From NCBI GenBank assembly GCA_032719365.1, contig CM064873.1, positions 36,061,742 through 36,125,741 on the forward strand: a stretch of 64,000 nt of DNA. Reading direction: 5' to 3'. The notes below the pieces were generated by a model. The model made no database searches. It saw only the letters and a list, made by a program, of their open reading frames with translations, and was not told the DNA's origin. The stretch comes from Prinsepia uniflora (lineage: Eukaryota; Streptophyta; Magnoliopsida; Rosales; Rosaceae). How positions within the stretch are numbered: the stretch's first letter is position 1; each line of letters opens with the position of its first letter. This document shows, in pieces, positions 23,081 through 33,551 of the stretch. A program made the translations under genes and the position numbers.

Positions 23081-24789
23081 TTGGGCTTGTGTGTTCGGTG
23101 GCTGTACACCGAAAAGATGGAAAACGAAGACAAACACGGGAACCATAGAGGAAACCAGGGAAAGTATGGAAGGAAAGGGACATAAATGAAAGAAAAGGAA
23201 GAGTGGGAAGGAGAGTTCGAGGGAGAAAGGCGAATGGAGTGACACTCGGAGGGAGTGAGACGTGTTGACCTAGAAACCCGTGGAGGCAAGTTTTGGTTGT
23301 GGGTAGTGGAGTAGGTGTGAGATAGTTTCATGTCCAACTAAGGATCCTAAAGGGTTGGGCGAGTCTGTTAGGGTGTTATAGGACCAAAATGAACGAGAGA
23401 TGAACGCAGAAAGGTTGAAGAATAAAGTTTGAGCATGTCGAAGCTTACCATGTGGAACTGTGTTTTGACGTGCGTTTCTCTTACCTTTAAGCTCACAAAT
23501 CTCTTCCTTGCTGTCTTAGGATGATTTTGAATGTGTAATCTATACAAAATGATGAAGATAAACTTGATTTTGAAACTGGCTAGACTAGCTGGTTCAGACA
23601 ACCCGGTTTGCAGTAAATCGGGTCTGAAGCCATAAGGAAGATGATGAACAATGGTCGCACATGAGGCCCACGCCTAAACACTTCTAGTGGTACATGGGGT
23701 CACCTTCCACGTTATGTCAGAATACGATCAACATGAAATTTCATCCTCTCTATGTTTTGAGTCCAACGTTACAATTTTCGAGGCAATTAGATATCGTCTC
23801 GAGGTAGTTTTGTTACGCCTCAGAAATTCAAAAAAGGAAATTCAAGAATTTTGAAACGTAATAGACGTTCTTGCCCCTGATTATTGTGGTCAAAAGTTGA
23901 CTTTTTCTCATAATACAATATGAACTTTCTGTGAAGACCATTGTGTAAGTCTCAAGAAGATGAGTCCATACACAGGTGGGCACGTCTAAATCAGCGGTCG
24001 AACGTCACCATTACAAGTCTAAAATGGCCAGGGGCATGTTGGTAATTTTGAGCATGGGGTAAAATAGTAATTTGGGTCCATTTTGTCGAGTCACTGTCTG
24101 CGGGCTTGTGACACATGTAACCACATCAAGGGGATTTTAGACCTCCATGTGGCTTCATTTGAGGCTATACAGTGTAAATTCAATCGAAGAACAAACCGTC
24201 AAAACCATTGTTGATCTTCATCATTGTAGTAATCCTAGAGAGAAATTGTAAACCTGAGAATCTGAGGGTAACTGAGAAAGAAAAACAAGAAGAAAGTAAA
24301 GAAAAAGAGAAAAGAAAATGCCTCAAACCCATGGAAACCCAAATAACCGGAAGCATCCCAATGTACCCATGAATTCAAATTGTGATTTGGAATGTTTAAT
24401 TCGTGAAATTGAATTTAAAATCATGTTATTCGATCCCTGACAAGTTGAACTGAGGTGTGGAAGTAGTTAATTAGACACATGAAGAAGGGATATAAGAACT
24501 CGAAGCTTGGCCTAAAATCGTGGTTTTAGGTATTGAATTGAAGGTAAGAATTCACGCCATTGAGATCATGGGTCATTAATTGGGATTGATTCGATCCAAT
24601 TGGGTTGTGAAACCGGGTCGAATGACCCATTTGCAGAAAAACAGGCGAGGAGGATGCACTGTAGCAGGTACTGTGTAGGTGCATAGGCACTGTTTTTTAG
24701 GTATAGTCAACATGACTTTTAATGTAATCAATGTTGATGGTGACTAGTGCTGTTGTTGATGAAAATTGTGACTGGTTTGATGTTGATGG

Positions 24790-25391
24790 TTATGCCACGT
24801 GCACAGCCCGGTAGTGTGACGAGTATACGAAGGTATATGAGATCCCGGGATAGACTTTAGGATAGAATTAACCCTTGATTTTGGGTTGGATGTCGAATAT
24901 TGTGCCTTGGTAGTGAAGGATTTGTGTGGGTTCGGATAGTGAACAACCCTAAAGGCTAGGAATGTTGGGATGGATGGGCGAGTCAAACCCAGATGAGATA
25001 GTTGAGTGAATAACTTTGTTAGAGCGAGTACTTGATGTTTTTAATGTGTGATGGGAAATCCATGATAGGATGTGATACAGCCAACGGTGTTTTTCTTGGT
25101 GATAGGCATGTCGATGGTGGCATGGATTGTGAACGTTGGATTGGACTCGAGAGGAGTCAAGATATTGGATTTGGACATGGAAAGAGTCACGATTTTGGTT
25201 TAGGACCCAGGATAAGTCACCGTATTTTATCAGGGCTCGGGAAGAGCTGGAAAGTGCCAAAGACCATTATGGTTTCACATAGCAAACAAGGGTTCAAGTA
25301 GAAACTCGTGTTACTGATGTGGAATTAATCTTCGTGGTTGTTGAAAGTATACATTCGAATTTCGAGGACGAAATTATTTAAGCAGGTAGAT
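24790..25391 (+). other. Interior remnant with polypurine tract
   Basis: Non-coding, with GTCA- and GGACTC-rich imperfect repeats at about 25130-25250. It ends in the hairpin ATTTCG-AGGA-CGAAAT (25359-25374) and the tract TTATTTAAGCAGGTAGAT just before the 3' LTR. Confidence 0.7.
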
Positions 25392-27517
25392 TGTGATGCC
25401 CCGGAAATTTGAAAAGGAAATTTTGAGAATTTGGAAAGGAATGGACATTCTTACCCTTAATTGTTGCGCTCAAAAGTTGGATTTTTACTCATAATACAAT
25501 ATGAACTTTCTGTGAAGACCATTGTGTAGGTCTCGAGACGCTGAGTTCGTAGACAGGTGGCACGTCGAAATCAAAGCTTGGATATGACCGTTACAGATCT
25601 AAAATGACCAAGGGCATTTTGGTAATTTTTAAGCAACCAGTAAAATATTAATTTGGGTCCATTTTGTAGACTCACTACTTGCAAGCTTGTGACACATGTC
25701 ACCAGAGTAAGGGGATTGTTGGCCTGCACGTAGCTTCATTTGAGGCTCCTAAGTGTTAATTTAATTGAAGAACAAACCATCAAAGCCATTGTTGATCTTC
25801 ATCATTGCAGCAATCAGAGAGAGAAATTGTAAACCTAAGAATCTGAGGGTAACTAGGAAAGAAAAACAAGAAGAGGGGAAAGAAAAAAAGAGAAGAAAAT
25901 GCCTCAATCCCATGGAAACACAGAAAACCCGAAAATCCCCATGAACCCATGAATTCGAATTGTGATTTTGAATGTTTAATTTGTGAAACTGAAGTTAAAA
26001 TCACGTTATTCAATCCCTAGTTGAACCGAGGTGTGGAAGCAGTTAATTAGAAGCAAGAAGATGGGGATATAAGAACTCGAAGCTTGGCCTAAAATCATGG
26101 TTTTAGGTATTGAATTGAAGGTAAGAATTCGCGCAATTGTGATCATGGGTCTTTAATTGGGATTGATTCGATCCAGTTGGATGACTAAAACGCAGGACAT
26201 GAATTGCAGGTTTTAGAACCGGGGATTGCAACTGGGTCGAATGACCCATTTGCAGGAAAAACCACCGGGGAAGACACACTATAGTAAGTACTATGCAGGC
26301 GTGTGGGCACTATTTTTGAGGTATAGTGAACATGACTTTTAATGTAATCGATGTAACGAACCTTTTGGAATAGGTTTCGAGTTGATCAAGCACTATTTCG
26401 GTATAGTTTTTCATGTCCAAAGTATTTTTGTATGTTTTAATTACGTATTTGAATTCCATTAATTGGGGGATTGTACTATGAGGTTATTTGGGAATGTTAG
26501 TGACCCTCAGTGATGAGTTTTGACAGGATTGGTGATTCTTAGAATATATGAAGGAGCGTACGGCTAGTATTGGGGCCACATGGACAGTGTGTGAGTGGAT
26601 ATTTGTTTTATAAACAGTCATGCGTGCATAGTTAAATGTTTTATGTGATTTATTGCATGATTTGATTGCAATGATTTGAATGATGATTTGAGGTCATTTC
26701 TTAATGATTTGGTGGATTTAATTTTCGAGTTGTAGACGATTTTACGGATTTACGTGAAAATGGTATTTTGGGCTTGAGACTCAATTGGAAATGGTTTTGA
26801 TTTGGTTAAAGTCAAAGGTTGTGTTGAAACTAATATTTTCGGCGTGGGGCCCAGTTTGATAATGGTATTTGTCTTGGGATGTAAGTCAACGATGGTTTTG
26901 AAAGGTTTTGGGATGTAATCCTTGGACGATTTTCATTGTGTTTGTGATGAGTTCCCAAACGGTCGAAGCTAGGGGTATTTCCCAGACGTCCGAGGCTTGG
27001 GGTGATTGTAACGACCCGTCCCAAAAATTAAGGTTAAGACGGTGATTAGTGACGGGTTAGTGAGCCTAATCGGTGGTTAGTTGGTGACGATAGGTTCGTT
27101 AAGGCAGAATGACGATTTTGCCCCTAGGTTGGGCAAAATGTAGACATTGAGTTCGGGCGGTCAAAGGTACTTTGACCGATGACTGTGATGTAGTTCGGGA
27201 CGTCACGAATCCGTAGACAGGTGGTACGCCCGATTCCGACATTCGTAGAGAAAGTTATGATGTTTGGAAGTTGAGGGGTATTTTGGTAATTTGGCATGTT
27301 AGGGGCCAAATGTTGACTTTTTGATCTGGAGGTCCAATGGACGAGGGCCAAGGACCGTTACGTAGGTCTCGTCGATACGAATCCAACGACATGCGGCATG
27401 CCGAAATCGGAGATTCGACGACGAAGTTATGGTCACGGAATCGGGCTCGATTAACCGAACGAACCGGGAATAGAATAATATTTTAATATGAACAGTACCC
27501 GGTGACTGGACACACTT

Positions 27518-27543
27518 GGATGAGTGACAAGTGTCACTCATCC
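27518..27543. promoter_or_regulatory. 26-bp palindrome with GTGACA-NN-TGTCAC core
   Basis: Two 12-bp arms, GGATGAGTGACA and TGTCACTCATCC, flank a 2-bp centre. The same dyad is at 9988-10013, 16426-16451, 52726-52751, 58062-58087 and 63213-63238, always a few hundred bp from the outer LTR end and before an AT-rich stretch. A protein-binding site in the LTR promoter is plausible. Confidence 0.75.
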
Positions 27544-28344
27544 CTTAAAATCAGGCACAAAACATGGATCCATGATTTTGGGGGGAGACAAATGATTATG
27601 TTTTATTATTTTTAATTAATTAATTATCCTCTTATTTTCCATTATTCCTCTTCTGTTTCCTTACCGTGTGCAAGAAAAACACAGAGAATGAGAGAGCCTG
27701 AAATTGTCCACCATTTCCTTCCATTTCTGAACCATTGTGTGAGGAATTGAGAGGGTGTTGAGATTTAATCATCAAGGAAAAACGAGGGACAGAGAGAGGG
27801 CTTGAATTTGGAAATTCGAATTTTCGAATTTTGAGGGGGGAAATTCGATTAGGATGAATTCAGCCATGATGATTGATTTGAAGCTTGGAAATAGCTTCCT
27901 GAGGTTGATACGAGTGGAACCAGATAAAAAACGAGGTGAATTGATGCCCAATTGGCTCTGAACGGGTTTAGTAACCGTGAGGAATGTCGAACTTGAGTCG
28001 TGGAGTTTGAGCCATGATTTGATGCAATTGAGTTAGGGAAAATGCTTACCTGAGTCCCTTGATGCTGCTGGTTGAATCAATTTAGGGAAATCGTGTGACG
28101 GTGAAGGTTTTGGAATGATGAACAATGGCCGGAGGTGCTTCGAATGATCAACTGTGATAGTGGGGTTATAGGTAAGATTGTTTGAAATTGAGTCCACAGA
28201 TCTTTAATTGAACTTAATTCGAAACTGACTGAATGTTCAATCTATGGAAACAATGTCGAATTGGTAGGAAATTAACCAGGTCGCCTCGCGGGTCAAATGA
28301 CCCGTTTTACAGACAAACGGGTTGAGACGACATCACTGTAGCTG

Positions 28345-28363
28345 GCGCGTGGGTTTCACGCGC
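28345..28363. promoter_or_regulatory. GCGCGTG hairpin
   Basis: GCGCGTG-GGTTT-CACGCGC, a perfect 7-bp stem with a 5-base loop. Equivalents are at 9190-9208 (loop AAACC, plus-strand reading), 38482-38500 and 45077-45095 (loop AAGGC), and a shorter GCGTG-GTGGT-CACGC at about 51166-51180. Confidence 0.7.
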
Positions 28364-29670
28364 AGCCACTCACGGCGGCGCGTGGGGGCACGTCCGGCCT
28401 AGTCTCAAGGTGAGGTCAACATGACTTTTGATCCTCTCAGTGTAACGAACATTTTGACGTTGATTTCAATGAAATCGGATATTGTTTCGATAATGTTCCG
28501 CGTATCCGAAGTTTTGTATACGTTAAAAATATGTATTTAAATCCCGGAAAAATTGGGGAAAATTATTTGATGTATTTTGAGATGTTAGTAACCCTCTAAA
28601 ATGATTTTGGACAGGAGTTGTGATTTCCAGATATTACGGAAAAACGTGCAGCTCGAAAACGGACCGTTTTGCACGGTGTGTGTGAGTGGACTTTGTTTTC
28701 TAACCGTGATGCATGCATATATGATTTTTATGCCTTATTATATGATTTTATATGCTTGGGCATGATTTATGTTTCAATCCGGAAATTTCTCGGTTTTTTT
28801 ATTATTATATTATTATTTTTGTGCGATTTTCGAGAAATTACGAAATTTGGTAAAAATGATGTTTGGACTTGTTTTATGAGTCCCGGATTGAAATTGATTG
28901 AAAATAATGTTTGGACTCGGATTATTGAGTCATAGATTGAAAAATGATGTGATGACTCGGGAATGAGTCAAGGGTCAATTTCGTGAATTTACGTGGAAAT
29001 GGCAACGGAGGTTGCAACGCAAGGATTTGCGTGAAAAAGATATTTTGGGCGTGAGATCCCAAGTGAATAGTGATTTTGACTCGAATTTGGAGTCACTTGT
29101 GAATTTGTGAAATTAATGATTTATTGTGATTTATTGATTATTTTAATCAGTCTTTCGGGCACTTTTTACGAGGAACGTGCAAATGATGTTTTGGGCTAGG
29201 CCCCGAGTTTAAATGATTTCTAAAATGATATTTTGACTTTGTTGGTGAGTCAATGATGATTTCCAGAATATTTTATTGAATTAAAAGGTGATTTTAAAGA
29301 AATACGTGTAAATGGTATTTTGGGCTTTGAGACCCAGTTGGGAATGATCTTGACTTGGTATGAAGTCAAGATTTGATTGAAATGTTTTGGGATGTAATTC
29401 CCGGGATGGTTTTCATTGTGATTGTGATATTCCCAGACGCTCGGTGCTTGGGGGGATTACCCAGACGACCGGAGCTTGGGGGATGTGATTGTAGGATCGG
29501 GAGTTGATCCTATGGTAGTCAGCTTCTCGGATGAGACTGAGCCTAGATGTACCACTCGGAGGTGTCTGAACTTGGGGATGTGTTCGCCCAGAGGTGACTG
29601 AGCCCGAGGGGGTTGAGCCCAGAGGTGTCTGTTCCCGAGAGTGACTGGATATTGGCCTACGCGTAGTGCA

Positions 29671-29844
29671 GCACTTGTGAGTAGTGCAGTTTGATTGATT
29701 GTGCACTTGTGAGTAGTGCAGATGTGATTTGTGATATTTTATGCACTTGTGAGTAGTGCGGATTGATTAGATTGATATATTTCATGTGCACTGGTGATTA
29801 GTGCTGATTGGTATTGATTGTGATGACGTACTGGTATTGAGTAC
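29671..29844 (+). repeat. GCACT...AGTGC hairpin array
   Basis: Five 17-bp dyads at 29671, 29703, 29743, 29788 and 29828. The first four have the stem GCACT/AGTGC. The fifth is GTACTGGTATTGAGTAC, with both stem arms changed together. Upstream (about 29430-29640) is another imperfect repeat of the form CCCAGA...CTTGGG. Confidence 0.9.
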
Positions 29845-30284
29845 AGGTTTTTGGTCTTTGTGGCCAGTGATTATGTTTTCACATGTTTTGCCCTGAGAGC
29901 CGGAAATGATGTTTGATAACATGAACTGATTTGGTGAACATGTGTTTTATGGACTATGGGAAAAAATGTTTTGATTTTATCGGTCACTCATGATTTATGA
30001 TATGCATGCAAGTTTGTGAAAACTGGAGGGTTAGATTGTATTTTGATAAATGTTTTTATAAGAGGTCATTTTTGTCCACTCACACCTTTTCTGTTTTGTG
30101 ACCCTCCAGGCCGTGGTACGACGTTCGGGACTGATCGTGAGGCAGTGACAGCAGCAGAAATCCGCGCAAACATCCCTTGTCTGGCAAGCACTGAAGGGGA
30201 GTTTCGAACCCTTAGTTGACTTGTCAGACGGGAGCAGGACCGGGCACGGTTTTTGACGTCCAGTTGGGACGGGTCCTGTCAAAT

Positions 30285-30296
30285 TGCTATCAGAGC
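30285..30296 (+). other. Primer-binding site of the TR-GAG element
   Basis: TGCTATCAGAGC, one mismatch from the standard TGGTATCAGAGC, three bases after the LTR end. Confidence 0.88.
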
Positions 30297-30325
30297 ATTT
30301 GGTTCTTGATTTCTGTTGATACGTC

Positions 30326-31180
30326 ATGCCTCCGAGTCGTGCGTCCCGTACACGGTCTGAAGATGGGAGGGGCGAGAGTAGTGTTAGTAAAGGCCCAGAT
30401 ATTGAGCGAGCTCGACGGTTAGGAGCCACTGTGTTTCGTGGTGATTCGGGACCGGATGGTGCCAAAGATTGGCTTACTCGATTGGGAAGGATTTTTGAGG
30501 TCATGATATGTCCCCTTGAGGACATGGTGCCCTTAGCCACTTTTCGTTTGGATGGCTATGCTTACAGGTGGTGGCATAGTTTGCAGTTGACTGGCTGGGA
30601 TGCCCGTACCTTGGCATGGGATGCATTCCGAGAGCGATTTTTGGATCAGTTTTATCCTCGCTCATTTCGGAACGCTGAGGAGGTTGAGTTTCTCCAATTG
30701 CAGCAAGGGAATCGGCCAGTAGTTGATTATGAACAACAATTTTTGCACTTATCTAGTTTCGCTCCTCTGTATGTACCTACTGAGGAGGATAAGTGTCGAA
30801 GGTTTGAGCAGGGATTGAGGAATGAGTTACGAGGTGCTGTAACTGTTGGCTCGTATTCTACCCTGAGGAAATTATCGGATGCTGCTATCCGAGTAGAGGC
30901 TACTATTTTACATGTGCCAGAACAATCTTTGGGCTCTGGACGACGCCGAGAGCGTCAGGATACTGAACAGATGAGTCAGAAAACATCGAAGCGAGTTAGC
31001 CTTCATACTCTTGTGTCGCAACCCTCGGTGGGTGTTCATTCGGGTGGAACTTCAACCCAGTCGACAAGTAAGCGGCGTGGTGGGGCAAGTCGCCTCAACA
31101 CTGCCATTTGCCACTTTTGTAGGAAACTTGGACATTTGCGAAGGAACTGCCCCGATCGACTTGGCCGTAGGTCAAAATAA
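30326..31180 (+). CDS. gag: Gag capsid/nucleocapsid protein of the TR-GAG element, intact
   Basis: A 284-residue open frame 30 bp after the primer site, starting at the first ATG (MPPSRASRTR). Gag forms the cytoplasmic virus-like particle and binds the element RNA. Residues about 45-150 are the retrotransposon gag domain, with WLTRLGRIFEVM, ATFRLDGYAYRWW and FRERFLDQFYP blocks. Residues 262-275 are a CCHC zinc knuckle (C-x2-C-x4-H-x4-C, CHFCRKLGHLRRNC) in a basic tail that ends nine residues later. The same blocks occur in the gag of the broken element at 42420-43443. The frame stops right after the knuckle, so there is no fusion to protease, and no pol follows. An open frame in an element otherwise without coding suggests that it was useful until recently. 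Confidence 0.93.
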   Translation: MPPSRASRTRSEDGRGESSVSKGPDIERARRLGATVFRGDSGPDGAKDWLTRLGRIFEVMICPLEDMVPLATFRLDGYAYRWWHSLQLTGWDARTLAWDAFRERFLDQFYPRSFRNAEEVEFLQLQQGNRPVVDYEQQFLHLSSFAPLYVPTEEDKCRRFEQGLRNELRGAVTVGSYSTLRKLSDAAIRVEATILHVPEQSLGSGRRRERQDTEQMSQKTSKRVSLHTLVSQPSVGVHSGGTSTQSTSKRRGGASRLNTAICHFCRKLGHLRRNCPDRLGRRSK

Positions 31181-33551
31181 TTGTATTGATACATGTTTTC
31201 GTGATACCTTGTAAATAGTTGTATTGTCCATTTGTGTTGTAATATTGTATCATGTGTTTTGAATGTGTCGAACTAGTGTGGGTCCGGATGGTTGTTTTTG
31301 TTAACAGTTTGGTTTGTAGATGGGCGTGTTGGGCCCAGAATAAACTTGACCTGGGGATGAATATTGGTGTTATTGTTTTGGATCATCCTTGGTTTTTCCC
31401 TAGGTGGGATGGCAAGGATAGATACGAGGTAATCAGTGAGAACCTATAGTCGCGGCGTGTCTCGTCGTTAACTGAACTATTTAATTGGTGGCGTTGGTTG
31501 TCAAACATTGTGACGATACGCAAATTTGATGAGGGTGTAAGACCCTATGGTTCCTAGTAGTTAACTGTGTGGATCCTAGGTGGATCGGGTTTGTGATGTC
31601 GTGGATATTGGGCATTGTGACAATCTAGGATCGTGATGTTCATGGTCAGCTAATGTCGTGATGGATCTGGGTCGTGATTTCGATGATCCAGATGGGGAGA
31701 GAGTTTATCACTCTTACTTCGGTATGTGAGTCGTAAATGACGGGACTGAACTTCTTTTCGAAGTGGAGCCCCTTATGGTATATTACTCGAGTGAGTAGGT
31801 TTCCGAAGTGGTCGGATTTTGTCAACCTTAACCGTGTGGTTGTTGGATTGGCTTCCTTATGAAGTCAACCGAGTATAATGAATGGGTAACCGATAGGTTC
31901 AGTTTTGGTGCGTCCGAGTGGACGTGAACGAGATTTCGGGTTTTGGAATCAAAATTCTGGGTGACGATTCAGGATTCGATTTTAGAACTTGAAAATGGAA
32001 TACTGGATTTGGGTGCGGAATGATTATTCCAAATGCTAGCTTACTGAATAATGATTTCGGATTCGGATTTGGACATGAATTAAAAATGTGATATATGGGT
32101 TCAGATTCGGGATTTCTTACGAAATTGCGGATTCGGATTTGGAATTGGAACTAAATGATGGGTGGAGTTTCGATTTGTCTCTTGCTGGTTTGAGCAAATG
32201 GACTCCATTATTGGAATGTGTTTGGCTATGACCTAGGTGGTTGTAGTCTTGTCAATGGATAGATGTATGTACCTTGTACATGGTTTGGGGTACGATACTT
32301 TGCAGACTTGTGGTGTCGGGTGACGGTATACGGGTTATACCAGTAGTACGTGGGTGAACGTGTTAGTAGTCGGCTTAATCCTGATACCATTGGATGGGTT
32401 GTGAACGTGAACTGGACATTGAACACGATGCACTGGGCAGAATGATTCTGATGATTTCAGTGATTGTTTGAGCAGGTGCTCTTAGCCATGGTTGGCTAGT
32501 ATAACTCTAGTGTTGAGTTGTGTGATCACTGCTAGGCTGGTGTTCAATGTGTTCCAGTTACACCGTCTGTTTGAGTGTGATGACGGTATGCGTATACTCA
32601 AGATGAGTGAGTTGGTGGTTAGTGTGACCGCAAGTTGCTTTGCGGCGAGATGTTACATTGTCGTGACCTTACCAGCATCTGGGATCGCTGAGGGGGTGAC
32701 AGTTGTGGTTACTGCTGTTGGTATTTGTCGCAGGATTGAGTTTGACCTGCGAGGGGAGATCATGTTGTTGATCTTGTGCTACATTGACGAACGTTGTAGT
32801 ATGATGTGTTGTCACTGATTTGTTACTGGTTGGCGCTTTACTAATGTGGTAAAGCTTGGTAGTGACAGTTTGGCTGGTAGTGTCAGCATGGACTGACAAG
32901 TGAGTTTTGGTGACTCTCTATGAGAACGGATGTCAGGGCACATTAGTGATTACGTGGGGCCGTCAAGCTGAAAGAGTCAGCTTAATGGTGACATTGCCAA
33001 TTTCTGGTGATCAATTTCACTCGGGGGTGGTCGAGTGTAGATTGTACGACGTGCATCGGTGATGTGACGTCTCAGTGCAGACGAGTTCTGTGTTTGGCTA
33101 GTGGGTGTACATGTGTACACGTGATGTGAGGCCATTTGTTTTCCACGAGGTAGTTTTAGGACTTTGTAGATTTACACGACAAGTGGTCGAAGTAGCAGTC
33201 GAGGGTTGTGACAGCGAGGTGATAGGTAGGGTCCCTTTTGGACTAGATTGCATCGAGTTGAGTTCCGGAAGGTGAGGTGGTAGTACGTGAGGATGTACTC
33301 TATGAATTTTGTTGGGTACTCTATATGAGGTATTTTAAAATACCTTTGTTTTCTGTTCATAGAGTTTCCCTTGCGTACACCATGAAGTGTAACTGGTAGT
33401 TGGGGATGGTGTGAAATACCCAAGGTGAAGATGATAGATCGGAAACCCAGGAATAGTTGTTGAGCTAGTGTTGACCATCGGGTAGGAGACCCCTAGTGTT
33501 GGGAATGAGTTGTGGAATTTCGGGGACGAAATTATTTTTAGGTGGGTAGGT
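31181..33551 (+). other. Non-coding interior of the TR-GAG element and polypurine tract
   Basis: No pol similarity. It matches the LARD interior 10522-12100 in inverted order, including a GGATTCGGATTTGG-rich imperfect repeat at about 31925-32170. It ends in the hairpin ATTTCG-GGGA-CGAAAT (33517-33532) and the tract TTTTTAGGTGGGTAGGT before the 3' LTR. A 108-residue frame at 32492-32818 resembles no known protein and is not called. Confidence 0.8.

Larger units (their letters stand above)
27007..30281 (+). repeat. 5' LTR of the TR-GAG element
   Basis: 3275 bp. Landmarks: GTGACA palindrome 27518-27543, AT-rich stretch with TAATTAATTAATTAT near 27612-27626, GC hairpin 28345-28363, TGTGAGTGGAC 28681-28691, hairpin array 29671-29844, GTCCACTCACA 30074-30084, CCCTCCAG/G at about 30103-30110. 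A long part of its outer half matches the LARD LTR, but the segment between the paired motifs is different. Confidence 0.92.

Noticed and set aside
32492..32818. 108-residue frame in the TR-GAG interior
   Set aside because: It lies in a region homologous to the non-coding LARD interior, has no known domain and no matching frame there.
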